Source: Streptomyces sp. man185 (GTDB taxonomy: Bacteria; Actinomycetota; Actinomycetes; Streptomycetales; Streptomycetaceae). Taken from it: 55,975 nucleotides of DNA. This document shows, piece after piece, positions 33,970 through 41,599 of this stretch. Under the pieces are notes generated by a model, which worked only from the letters and a program-made list of their open reading frames with translations, searched no databases and was not told the origin of the DNA. Position numbers and translations under genes: made by a program. The stretch lies in the NCBI GenBank assembly GCA_002551355.1, contig NTHE01000054.1:1-55975 (forward strand), given 5' to 3'. Position 1 is the stretch's first letter. Every line of letters starts with the position of its first letter.

Positions 33970-34616
33970 TCCGCGACCTGTGCCCCCATGCTCGCCCGCC
34001 GGCACCGCCCAGCCGCCGCGGCCGCGAACCGCCCCAGCGCCTCTTCCTTGCCGCAGGGATAGGCACCCAGTGCCGTCTGACGGGCCACGATGCGCCGCTC
34101 GGTCCGCATCAGCCGCCAGCCGCGCCGCAGCAGGAACGGGACCGACTTGCGGCCCTCGCGCAGGTCCCGCACCAGGCGTCGGCGGAACGTCGTGGACGGG
34201 CGGCCGCGCAGGCACAGCGCGTCGGCCAGCAGCCCCAGTTCCTGGCAGCGCTCCACGATGTCCGCCGCGAAGATGCCCTCGGCCACGAACAGCGGCGAGC
34301 GCTCGATGTGGAAGGTCTCGTGGTCCGTGCGGGAGCTGGTGGCGATGTCGTACACCGGAACGTCCGTACGGCCGCACCGGCACAGCTCCGCGATGGCCGC
34401 CACCGCCGCGTCCGCGTCCCAGGACGCGGCGGAGTCCCAGTCGATGTCCGTGGAGCCGGGGACCCGGGGCAGCGTCGGGTCGTCGTGCTCCTTGTAGAAG
34501 TCGTCCAGGCGCAGCACCGGGAGGCCGGTGCGGGCTGCCAGGACGGACTTGCCGGAGCCGGAGGGGCCCGCGAGCAGCACGACGCGGGTCGGTATGGGCT
34601 GGGAACTGGAACTCAC
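33966..34616 (-). CDS. uridine kinase-like P-loop protein
   Basis: The Walker A motif is LLAGPSGSGKS, followed by LPVLRLDDFYKEHDDPTLP with the substrate Asp typical of uridine/phosphoribulokinase-type enzymes, then WDSAASWD, VPVYDIATS and LFVAEGIFAADIVERC. The protein phosphorylates a nucleoside or similar small molecule; uridine is the usual annotation. I place the start at GTG 34616, which opens close to the P-loop strand as in relatives I recall. A longer frame reaches GTG 34685. It is divergent from the small secreted protein gene and separate from the nucleoside-regulon sites, since I see no palindrome in its promoter. Confidence 0.78.
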   Translation of the reverse strand: MSSSSQPIPTRVVLLAGPSGSGKSVLAARTGLPVLRLDDFYKEHDDPTLPRVPGSTDIDWDSAASWDADAAVAAIAELCRCGRTDVPVYDIATSSRTDHETFHIERSPLFVAEGIFAADIVERCQELGLLADALCLRGRPSTTFRRRLVRDLREGRKSVPFLLRRGWRLMRTERRIVARQTALGAYPCGKEEALGRFAAAAAGRCRRASMGAQVAD

Positions 34617-34744
34617 AGAACAGAAGTGTGAGGCATTGACCCGCGCAGGGGACCCCTCGGGCCTCCTGTTGGTATCCAGCGTCACACCTCAACTACTCTG
34701 CGCGTACGGACGATTACCCGACCAGGCTCGATCAGGTGGAAAAC

Positions 34745-35164
34745 ATGGCACTTCATGCACGTAAGCCCGAACGGCGCGTCCTGCTGCGCGCCGGTCTGAC
34801 CTTCACCGCGCTGGGGGCCGCGCTGGGGGCCGGTGCGGGCTCCGCACAGGCCGTCTCGCTGCCGCCCGCGGCCGAGGTTCCGGAGCAGGGCGTCTCCGCC
34901 CTCCAGGCGGTCGGTGAGACGGCCGGGCCTGCGGTGACCAGCGCGCTCGGGACCTCGCTGGCCAGCAGCGTCGCCCCGATCACCAACCTTCAGCTGGACC
35001 CGCTGGCCAACACCGGGGTGGACCCGCTGGACAACGCCGTGGGCACTCAGATCGCCGACTTCAAGCCGGTGACCACCGCCGTCGTCACCGACCCGATCAC
35101 CAGCGGCGGCGCGCTGAGCGACCTGCCCGTGGTGGGGTCGGTGACCAAGCTCGTCACCGGCTGA
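34745..35164 (+). CDS. small secreted protein of unknown function
   Basis: This 139-residue exported protein has an Arg-rich N-region with a twin-Arg (ERRVLLRAGL) before a hydrophobic Ala/Gly core ending GSAQAVSLP near 37. The twin Arg hints at Tat export, but the motif is incomplete. The mature chain has no Cys and is built of short Val/Leu/Thr-rich segments with LDPLANTG and VDPLDN repeats, ending VVGSVTKLVTG. It resembles the 99-residue secreted protein at 28210 in style. GGTGGA lies upstream of ATG 34745. Function is unknown; a surface or matrix role is a guess. Confidence 0.72.
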   Translation: MALHARKPERRVLLRAGLTFTALGAALGAGAGSAQAVSLPPAAEVPEQGVSALQAVGETAGPAVTSALGTSLASSVAPITNLQLDPLANTGVDPLDNAVGTQIADFKPVTTAVVTDPITSGGALSDLPVVGSVTKLVTG

Positions 35165-35184
35165 CGCGCCGGGACACGGCGAAG

Positions 35185-35214
35185 GGGGCCGCCCCGGGGT
35201 GGGAGGGCGGCCCC
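35185..35214. terminator. hairpin terminator between convergent genes
   Basis: Arms GGGGCCGCCC and GGGCGGCCCC (10 bp) surround a 10-nt loop, between the secreted-protein gene and the 3' end of the deoC operon. Confidence 0.7.
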
Positions 35215-35254
35215 GTTCGGGTACCTGCTGGGCGGTCCGTAGTCAGTACGGGAC

Positions 35255-36181
35255 TCAGTACGAGGAGCCCGCGGCTCCCAGCGCGCCCGTCGGGTGCCAG
35301 ACGGTCTTCGTCTCCAGGAACGCCGTCAGGCGGTGCGTGCCGGGGGAGGCCGACCAGTCCGCGGAGTCCGACGATTCCGACGCGCCGTCCGCGTACACAC
35401 GCTGTGGGCGCAGCACGCGCTTCAGGTTGTCGGCGGCCGCGATCTCCAGCTCCTTGGCCAAGTCCGCGTCCGCGCCGGTGAGGTCGATCGCGTTGACGTC
35501 CTGGTGGGCGGCGAGCGGGGCTGCGAGCTCCGCCGTCGCGCCGGACAGGATGTTGACCACGCCGCCGGGGACGTCCGAGGTGGCCAGCACTTCTCCGAGG
35601 GAGAGCGCGGGCAGCGGGGCGTTTGCCGAGGCGATGACGACCGCCGTGTTGCCGGTCGCGATGACCGGGGCGATCACCGAGACCAGGCCGAGGAACGACG
35701 ACTTCTGCGGCGCGAGGACCGCGACCACGCCGGTCGGCTCCGGGGTGGAGAGGTTGAAGAACGGGCCCGCCACCGGGTTGGCCCCGCCCGCGATCTGGCC
35801 GATCTTGTCGGTCCAGCCCGCGTACCAGACCCAGCGGTCGATCGCCGCGTCCACCACGGCCGCCGCTTTGGACTTCGACAGCCCCTCGGAGGCGGCCACC
35901 TCGCGGACGAACTGCTCCTTGCGGCCCTCCAGCATCTCCGCGACGCGGTAGAGGACCTGGCCCCGGTTGTACGCGGTCGCGCCCGACCAGCCGCCGAACG
36001 CCTTGCGTGCGGCCACGACCGCGTCGCGTGCGTCCTTACGGGAGGACTGCGGCGCGTTGGCGAGCCACTGGCCCTTGGAGTCGGTCACCTCGTACACCCG
36101 GCCGCTCTCGGAGCGGGGGAACTTGCCCCCGACGTACAGCTTGTAGGTCTTGAAGACGCCAAGACGGTTCTGGTCAGACAT
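35255..36181 (-). CDS. truncated aldehyde dehydrogenase paralogue without catalytic region
   Basis: This 308-residue protein carries the N-terminal NAD-binding part of the ALDH superfamily (TYKLYVGGKFPRSESGR, DAVVAARKAFGGWSGATAYN, GVVAVLAPQKSSFLGLVSV) and the C-terminal oligomerisation arm (LTAFLETKTVWHPTG). Between them the catalytic domain is missing: no ELGGK Glu and no GQxC nucleophile. Full-length relatives are about 480 residues. The reading frame is open and the codon use normal, so it is probably a maintained pseudoenzyme, not decay. It overlaps the full-length ALDH gene upstream by 8 bp, suggesting co-translation and perhaps a mixed oligomer. It is last in the deoC operon. Confidence 0.8.
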   Translation of the reverse strand: MSDQNRLGVFKTYKLYVGGKFPRSESGRVYEVTDSKGQWLANAPQSSRKDARDAVVAARKAFGGWSGATAYNRGQVLYRVAEMLEGRKEQFVREVAASEGLSKSKAAAVVDAAIDRWVWYAGWTDKIGQIAGGANPVAGPFFNLSTPEPTGVVAVLAPQKSSFLGLVSVIAPVIATGNTAVVIASANAPLPALSLGEVLATSDVPGGVVNILSGATAELAAPLAAHQDVNAIDLTGADADLAKELEIAAADNLKRVLRPQRVYADGASESSDSADWSASPGTHRLTAFLETKTVWHPTGALGAAGSSY

Positions 36182-37610
36182 CGAGGTACGCCTCCAGGCC
36201 GTGGCGGCCGCCCTCGCGGCCGAAGCCCGACTCCTTGTAGCCGCCGAACGGCGACGTCGGGTCGAACTTGTTGAACGTGTTGGCCCAGACGACGCCCGCG
36301 CGGAGCTTGTTGGCGACCGCGAGGATGCGGGAGCCCTTCTCCGTCCAGATGCCGGCCGAGAGGCCGTACTGACTGTTGTTGGCCTTGGCGACCGCCTCGT
36401 CCGGCGTGCGGAACGAGAGCACGGAGAGGACCGGGCCGAAGATCTCGTCGCGGGCGACCGTGTGGGCCTGCGTGACGTTGGTGAAGAGGGTCGGCGCGAA
36501 CCAGTAGCCCGACGACGGCAGTGCGCACGGCGCGCTCCAGCGCTCCGCGCCCTCCGCCTCGCCGGTCTCCACCAAGGAGGTGATCCGGGCGAGCTGCTCG
36601 GCGGAGTTGATCGCGCCGATGTCGGTGTTCTTGTCCAGCGGGTCGCCCAGGCGCAGCGTGGAGAGCCGGCGCTTCAGGGCGTCCAGCACCTCGTCCTGCA
36701 CCGACTCCTGGACCAGCAGCCGGGAGCCCGCGCAGCAGACCTGGCCCTGGTTGAAGAAGATCCCGGTGACGATGCCCTCGACGGCCTGGTCGATCGGGGC
36801 GTCGTCGAACACGATGTTGGCGCCCTTGCCGCCCAGCTCCAGGGTGACCTTCTTGTCGGTGCCCGCGACGGAGCGCGCGATGGCCTTGCCCACGGCGGTC
36901 GAGCCGGTGAAGGCGACCTTGTTCACGTCGGGGTGCGTGACGAGGGCCTCGCCCGCGTCCCCGTAACCGGTGAGGATGTTGACGACGCCCTTGGGGAGCC
37001 CCGCCTGACGGCAGATGTCCGCGAAGAACAGCGCGCTCAGCGGAGTCGTCTCGGCGGGCTTCAGGACCACCGTGTTGCCCGTGGCGAGCGCCGGGGCGAT
37101 CTTCCACGCGAGCATCAGCAGCGGGAAGTTCCACGGGATGACCTGACCGGCCACGCCCAGCGGACGGGGGTTGGCCCCGTACCCCGCGTGGTCCAGCTTG
37201 TCGGCCCAGCCCGCGTAGTAGAAGAAGTGCGCGGCGACCAGCGGGAGGTCCGCGTCGCGGGTCTCCTTGATCGGCTTGCCGTTGTCGAGCGTCTCCAGGA
37301 CGGCCAGCTCACGGCTGCGCTCCTGGATGATCCGCGCGATCCGGAACAGGTACTTCGCGCGCTCGGAGCCGGGCAGCGCCGACCACTTCTCGAAGGCCTT
37401 GCGTGCCGCCTTCACGGCCCGGTCCACGTCCGCCGCGCCCGCCCGGGCCACCTCGGAGAGGACCTCCTCGCTGCTCGGCGACACGGTCTTGAAGACCTTG
37501 CCGTCGGCGGCCTCGGTGAACTCGCCGTCGATGAACAGCCCGTAGGAGGGGGCGATGTCGACGACGGAACGGGACTCCGGCGCCGGTGCGTACTCGAATG
37601 CGGATGCCAT
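36174..37610 (-). CDS. NAD-dependent aldehyde dehydrogenase
   Basis: The 478-residue enzyme has all ALDH landmarks: LFIDGEFTEAADGKVF, VIPWNFPLLMLAWKIAPAL with the Asn of the oxyanion hole, VAFTGSTAVGKAI, the Glu in LELGGKGANIV, the catalytic Cys in NQGQVCCAGSRL, and EIFGPVLSVLSF. ATG 37610 lies 5 bp after the deoC stop, so it is coupled to deoC. DeoC releases acetaldehyde and glyceraldehyde-3-phosphate from deoxyribose-5-phosphate, and an ALDH in the same operon would oxidise the acetaldehyde to acetate. This substrate is inferred from context; the sequence alone says only aldehyde dehydrogenase. Confidence 0.92.
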   Translation of the reverse strand: MASAFEYAPAPESRSVVDIAPSYGLFIDGEFTEAADGKVFKTVSPSSEEVLSEVARAGAADVDRAVKAARKAFEKWSALPGSERAKYLFRIARIIQERSRELAVLETLDNGKPIKETRDADLPLVAAHFFYYAGWADKLDHAGYGANPRPLGVAGQVIPWNFPLLMLAWKIAPALATGNTVVLKPAETTPLSALFFADICRQAGLPKGVVNILTGYGDAGEALVTHPDVNKVAFTGSTAVGKAIARSVAGTDKKVTLELGGKGANIVFDDAPIDQAVEGIVTGIFFNQGQVCCAGSRLLVQESVQDEVLDALKRRLSTLRLGDPLDKNTDIGAINSAEQLARITSLVETGEAEGAERWSAPCALPSSGYWFAPTLFTNVTQAHTVARDEIFGPVLSVLSFRTPDEAVAKANNSQYGLSAGIWTEKGSRILAVANKLRAGVVWANTFNKFDPTSPFGGYKESGFGREGGRHGLEAYLDV

Positions 37611-37615
37611 GGCTA

Positions 37616-38563
37616 TCAGTCCACCGTCACGTAATCGGGGCCGGAGTAACGGCCGGTGCTGAGCTTCTGGCGCTGCATCAGCAGGTCGTTGAGCAGGCTG
37701 GACGCGCCGAACCGGAACCAGTGCGGGTCCAGCCAGTCCTCGCCCGCGGTCTCGTTCACCAGGACCAGGAACTTGACCGCGTCCTTGGTGGTGCGGATGC
37801 CGCCGGCCGGCTTCACGCCGATCTGTACGCCGGTGGCCGCCCGGAAGTCGCGCACGGCCTCCAGCATGAGGAGCGTGTTGGCGGGGGTGGCGTTGGTGGC
37901 CACCTTGCCGGTCGAGGTCTTGATGAAGTCCGCGCCCGCGAGCATCCCGATCCAGGAGGCCCGGCGGATGTTGTCGTACGTGGACAGCTCGCCGGTCTCG
38001 AAGATCACCTTGAGGCGGGCCTCGCCGCACTCCGCCTTCACGGCGAGGATCTCCTCGTACACCTTCAGGAACCGGCCGGAGAGGAACGCTCCCCGGTCGA
38101 TCACCATGTCGATCTCGTCGGCCCCGGCCGCCACGGCGTCGCGGACGTCCGCGAGCTTGACGTCCAGCGCGGCACGGCCCGCCGGGAACGCGGTCGCCAC
38201 GGACGCCACCTTCACACCGGAACCTGCCAGCGCGGCGGCGGCGGTGGCCGCCATGTCGGGGTAGACGCAGACCGCGGCGGTGCGCGGAGTCGTGCGGTCG
38301 GTCGGGTCGGGGTTGACGGCCTTGGCGGCGAGAGCCCGGACCTTGCCCGGGGTGTCCGCGCCTTCCAGCGTCGTCAGGTCGATCATCGAGATGGCGAGAT
38401 CGATGGCGTACGCCTTGGCCGTCGTCTTGATCGAACGGGTTCCGAGGGAGGCGGCGCGCGCTTCGAGGCCGACGGCGTCGACGCCGGGCAGCCCGAACAG
38501 GAAGCGGCGCAGCGCACTGTCGGACGCCGTCGCGTCGGAAAATGCGGGAGCAGTGGTGGGCAT
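37616..38563 (-). CDS. deoC: deoxyribose-phosphate aldolase
   Basis: This 315-residue class I aldolase splits 2-deoxyribose-5-phosphate into acetaldehyde and glyceraldehyde-3-phosphate. The Schiff-base Lys lies in GADFIKTSTGK, the second Lys in IGVKPAGGIRTT, and EIDMVIDRGAF and KVIFETGELS are family segments. It is longer than E. coli DeoC because of N- and C-terminal extensions, as in the actinobacterial and animal type. I chose ATG 38563; there is no clear Shine-Dalgarno, and an operator-like palindrome begins 19 bp further upstream. First gene of an operon with two aldehyde dehydrogenase genes. Confidence 0.93.
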   Translation of the reverse strand: MPTTAPAFSDATASDSALRRFLFGLPGVDAVGLEARAASLGTRSIKTTAKAYAIDLAISMIDLTTLEGADTPGKVRALAAKAVNPDPTDRTTPRTAAVCVYPDMAATAAAALAGSGVKVASVATAFPAGRAALDVKLADVRDAVAAGADEIDMVIDRGAFLSGRFLKVYEEILAVKAECGEARLKVIFETGELSTYDNIRRASWIGMLAGADFIKTSTGKVATNATPANTLLMLEAVRDFRAATGVQIGVKPAGGIRTTKDAVKFLVLVNETAGEDWLDPHWFRFGASSLLNDLLMQRQKLSTGRYSGPDYVTVD

Positions 38564-38581
38564 GGTCACCAGAGGAGCATA

Positions 38582-38595
38582 TCTACGCGCGTAGC
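38582..38595. promoter_or_regulatory. nucleoside-regulon palindrome, site 5 (deoC operon)
   Basis: TCTACGCGCGTAGC matches 13 of 14 positions. Read on the minus strand its downstream half continues as TAGATA, a -10 candidate for the deoC operon. Confidence 0.75.
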
Positions 38596-38720
38596 GACCT
38601 GTACAGGGGGCCGGGCGATCCGTGCGTCCCGCACCCGGCCGCCGTGCTCCGGAACCCCGGGGCGCGGCGGCACGGCGGCCGCTCCCCGGCCCTCTGCGCC
38701 CGTCAGGCAGAATCGGCCCC

Positions 38721-39359
38721 ATGACGAGCCCCACACCTTCCGCAGAGTCGCCCCCCGCGACACGGACCTACCGCTCCGTCGCCGCACTGGTCTGCGGGTC
38801 GCTGCTGCTCCTGCTGATCGCCTGGATGGCCGGGGACGCCATGATCCGGGGCGAGGGGCGGATGCCGTGGCTCGCGGCTGCCGCGCTGCTTCTCGTGGTG
38901 CCGCTGGTCGTGGCGTTCACCCTGCGGCCCGCCGTCTTCACGGACGACGCGCACATCCGGGTCCGCAACCCCTTCCGGACGATCCAGCTCCCCTGGACCG
39001 AGGTCGCCGACGTACGGGCCTCGTACTCCTCCGAGCTGCTCGCCCAGGACGGCACGAAGTACCAGCTGTGGGCGATCCCCGTCTCCCTGCGCGCCCGCAA
39101 GCGCGCGGCGCGCAGCGCGGCCCGCGCGGCGCACGACGACCCCTACGGCCGGACCTCGGTCAGCGCCGACGTCCGCGACTCGGCCGCGCGCACCGCGTCC
39201 GCCGACCAGACCGTCCGCGATCTGCGGGACATCGCCGAGCGGGCCGGCGACACGACCCCCGAGGGCGCGGACCGGGGCTCGGTCCGCTGGGCGTACGAGG
39301 TGATCGCCCCGGCCGTCGCGGGGGCCGTCCTGCTCGTGGTGGTGGGGGCGATCGGCTGA
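38721..39359 (+). CDS. membrane protein with PH-like (bacterial PH) domain
   Basis: In this 212-residue protein, two hydrophobic segments near the N-terminus (about 20-42 and 50-67) are followed by a DUF/PH-like domain: FTDDAHIRVRNPFRTIQLPW, EVADVRASYSSELLAQDG, YQLWAIPVSLRARKRA. A Ala/Arg/Asp-rich linker leads to a final membrane segment (AYEVIAPAVAGAVLLVVVG). The PH part should face the cytoplasm. Function is unknown in this family. ATG 38721 is used because the longer frame overlaps deoC promoter elements. It is flanked by the deoC operator and a terminator shared with the mutase gene. Confidence 0.8.
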   Translation: MTSPTPSAESPPATRTYRSVAALVCGSLLLLLIAWMAGDAMIRGEGRMPWLAAAALLLVVPLVVAFTLRPAVFTDDAHIRVRNPFRTIQLPWTEVADVRASYSSELLAQDGTKYQLWAIPVSLRARKRAARSAARAAHDDPYGRTSVSADVRDSAARTASADQTVRDLRDIAERAGDTTPEGADRGSVRWAYEVIAPAVAGAVLLVVVGAIG

Positions 39360-39377
39360 GGCCGACGCCACCGAACG

Positions 39378-39417
39378 CCGAAGGGCCGGCACGCCCGCGA
39401 GGGTGCCGGCCCTTCGG
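39378..39417. terminator. bidirectional hairpin terminator
   Basis: Perfect 15-bp arms CCGAAGGGCCGGCAC and GTGCCGGCCCTTCGG flank a 10-nt loop between the PH-domain gene and the convergent phosphomutase gene. Confidence 0.85.
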
Positions 39418-39468
39418 GCGTGTCCGGCGGATCGGGGCCGGACACGCCCCAGTCGTGGAAGCGGTCCG

Positions 39469-41109
39469 TCAGATACCCGCTGCCGTCGCGAGGTCCCGCT
39501 TGATCCCGGCGAGCAGCTCGGCCCCCCGGGCCCGCGCGGCGGGCAGCCCGGCCGTGTCCGCCACCGGGACGACGACCTCCAGGTAGCACTTCAGCTTCGG
39601 CTCGGTGCCGCTCGGGCGGACGATCACCCTGGCCCCCTCCAGGTGGTAGCGCAGCCCGTCGGTGGGCGGCAGCAGGTCCGTGCCCTGCGACAGGTCCTCG
39701 GCCGAGGTGACGGCGAGGCCGGCGAGGGTGGTCGGGGGCTGCTCGCGGAGCCGGGTCATGGCGTTCGCGATGACGGAGAGGTCCTCCACCCGCACCGAGA
39801 GCTGGTCGGTGGCGTGCAGGCCGTGGGCGAGCGCCAGGTCGTCCAGCAGGTCCAGCAGCGTACGGCCCTGCTCCTTGAGTACGGAGGCCAGCTCGGCGAC
39901 GAGCAGGGCGGCGGTGATGCCGTCCTTGTCGCGTACGCCCTCGGGGTCGACGCAGTAGCCGAGCGCCTCCTCGTAGCCGTACCGCAGGCCGTCCACCCGG
40001 GCGATCCACTTGAAGCCGGTCAGGGTCTCCTCGTACCCGAGGCCCGCCTTCTCGGCGATCCGGCCGAGCAGCGAGGACGACACGATCGACTCGGCGAACA
40101 CGCCGCTCGCGCCCCGCTCCACCAGGTGCGCGGCGAGCAGCGCGCCCACCTCGTCGCCGCGCAGCATCCGCCAGCCGCCCTCCGTGGCGGCGTCCGGCAC
40201 GGCGACGGCGCAGCGGTCGGCGTCCGGGTCGTTGGCGATGACCAGGTCCGGGGAGGCCCGGCGCGCGGTGGCGAACGCGAGATCCATCGCGCCGGGCTCT
40301 TCCGGGTTGGGGAAGGCCACGGTGGGGAACGCGGGGTCCGGCTCGGCCTGCTCGGTGACGAGCACGGGCGCGGGGAAACCGGCCCGGGCGAACGCGGCGG
40401 TCAGCACGGAGGTGCCGACGCCGTGCATCGCGGTGTAGACGGTCCGTGCCGTACGGGGGCTGTCGGCGGCCAGGACCGCGTCCGTACGGGCGAGGTAGGC
40501 GTCCAGGACCTCTTCGCCGAGGGTCTGCCAGCCGTCCTCGGGGCGTACGACGTCTCCCAGCGGGCCGACCGCGGCGATGGCGTCCGCGATCTCGCCGTCG
40601 GCCGGGGGCACGATCTGCGAGCCGTCGCCGAGGTAGACCTTGTAGCCGTTGTCCCGGGGCGGGTTGTGGCTGGCGGTGACCTCGACGCCGGCGACGGCTC
40701 CCAGGTGCCTTATGGCGTACGCCAGTACGGGGGTGGGGAGTGGGCGGGGGAGCACGGCGGCGCGGAGTCCGGCGCCGGTCATCACGGCGGCGGTGTCGCG
40801 CGCGAAGTCCTCCGACTTGTAGCGGGCGTCGTAGCCGATGACGACGAGCCCGCCCTCCTCGCCCTGGGCCTTCAGGTAGGCGGCGAGGCCCGCCGCCGCC
40901 CGGATCACCACGGACCGGTTCATCCGCATCGGCCCGGCCCCGAGCTCCCCGCGCAGCCCGGCGGTGCCGAACTGGAGCGTGCCCGCGAAACGGGCGGCGA
41001 GCTCCTGGGTGTCGCCCGCCTCGATCAGCGCGGCCAGCTCGTCGCGCGTCTCGGGGTCGGGGTCCTCGGCCAGCCAGGTATTGGCCTGTGCGATGAGGTC
41101 GTGCTGCAC
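39469..41109 (-). CDS. phosphomannomutase/phosphopentomutase family enzyme
   Basis: This 546-residue alpha-D-phosphohexomutase superfamily protein has the phospho-Ser loop EVTASHNPPRDNGYKVY, the metal loop NDPDADRCAV, the sugar loop near DGLRYGYEEALGYCVD, and the phosphate-binding RPSGTEPKLKCY. Length and N-terminal FGTAGLRGELG match the PgcA/PmmB-type mutases. These often act on ribose and deoxyribose phosphates; no separate deoB is visible, while deoA, pnp and deoC are. I infer it converts (deoxy)ribose-1-phosphate to the 5-phosphate here. GTG 41109 has AAGGCGG upstream. I see no operator palindrome, and the 490-bp region upstream is full of repeats. Confidence 0.88.
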   Translation of the reverse strand: MQHDLIAQANTWLAEDPDPETRDELAALIEAGDTQELAARFAGTLQFGTAGLRGELGAGPMRMNRSVVIRAAAGLAAYLKAQGEEGGLVVIGYDARYKSEDFARDTAAVMTGAGLRAAVLPRPLPTPVLAYAIRHLGAVAGVEVTASHNPPRDNGYKVYLGDGSQIVPPADGEIADAIAAVGPLGDVVRPEDGWQTLGEEVLDAYLARTDAVLAADSPRTARTVYTAMHGVGTSVLTAAFARAGFPAPVLVTEQAEPDPAFPTVAFPNPEEPGAMDLAFATARRASPDLVIANDPDADRCAVAVPDAATEGGWRMLRGDEVGALLAAHLVERGASGVFAESIVSSSLLGRIAEKAGLGYEETLTGFKWIARVDGLRYGYEEALGYCVDPEGVRDKDGITAALLVAELASVLKEQGRTLLDLLDDLALAHGLHATDQLSVRVEDLSVIANAMTRLREQPPTTLAGLAVTSAEDLSQGTDLLPPTDGLRYHLEGARVIVRPSGTEPKLKCYLEVVVPVADTAGLPAARARGAELLAGIKRDLATAAGI

Positions 41110-41226
41110 GGGGGCCGCCTTTCGGGGGGTGTGCGGGTGGGGTGGGCGGGGTGGTGGTGCGGGGCGTCCGTCGGACCGGGGCGGCCGCTGCGCGGGCTGT
41201 TCCCCTCCCCGCCCTTTCCCGAAACC

Positions 41227-41270
41227 GGGGCTCCGCCCCGGACCCCGCTCCTCAAGCGCCGGAGGGGCTG
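41227..41270 (+). repeat. 44-bp dispersed repeat, copy A
   Basis: The element begins with the stem-loop GGGGCTCCGCCCC and continues through GGACCCCGCTCCTC to GCCGGAGGGGCTG. An inverted copy with 42 of 44 matches is at 45871-45914. I know the sequence as one of the commonest intergenic elements in Streptomyces genomes. The stretch 41110-41226 before it holds only G/C-rich sequence without a recognisable gene. Confidence 0.8.
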
Positions 41271-41350
41271 GGAAGGAGACGGGCGGGCCGGAAGCGAAGC
41301 CGGGCGGGGCGGAGGGAACGCAGGGCGGGACGGAGAGGGGCGTCGAAGGG

Positions 41351-41570
41351 GCCGGAAAGGGGCACCGGGCAGGCGGAGAAGTCCGCCAAAGCGGCTGGAG
41401 TGGGTCGCCCGGCGTGCTGGAGAGGGCCGCCGCAGGCGCCGGAGTGGACCGCCGGGCGGACGGAGAAGACCGTCGCAGAGGCCGGAGCAGACCGCCGGGC
41501 AGGCGGAGAAGACGGCCGCAGGGGCCGGAGAGGGCCTCCGGGCGAGCCGGAGAGGGCCGCCGACGGGGCC
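41351..41570. repeat. degenerate 21/22-bp (43-bp) tandem repeat
   Basis: GCCGGAG or GCTGGAG starts recur at 41351, 41394, 41416, 41438, 41481 and 41524, spacings of 43 or 22 bp. Typical unit text is GCCGGAGCAGACCGCCGGGC followed by AGGCGGAGAAGACGGCC. It occupies the gap between the pnp 3' end and copy A of the 44-bp repeat. Confidence 0.7.
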
Positions 41571-41599
41571 GGCCGCGGGTCCGGCCCCGGCGCGTCGGA

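Noticed and set aside
33757..34692. Minus-strand frame of 638 codons spanning 32776-34692
   Set aside because: It runs antisense through sigQ and across the kinase gene in another frame, with no domain signal.
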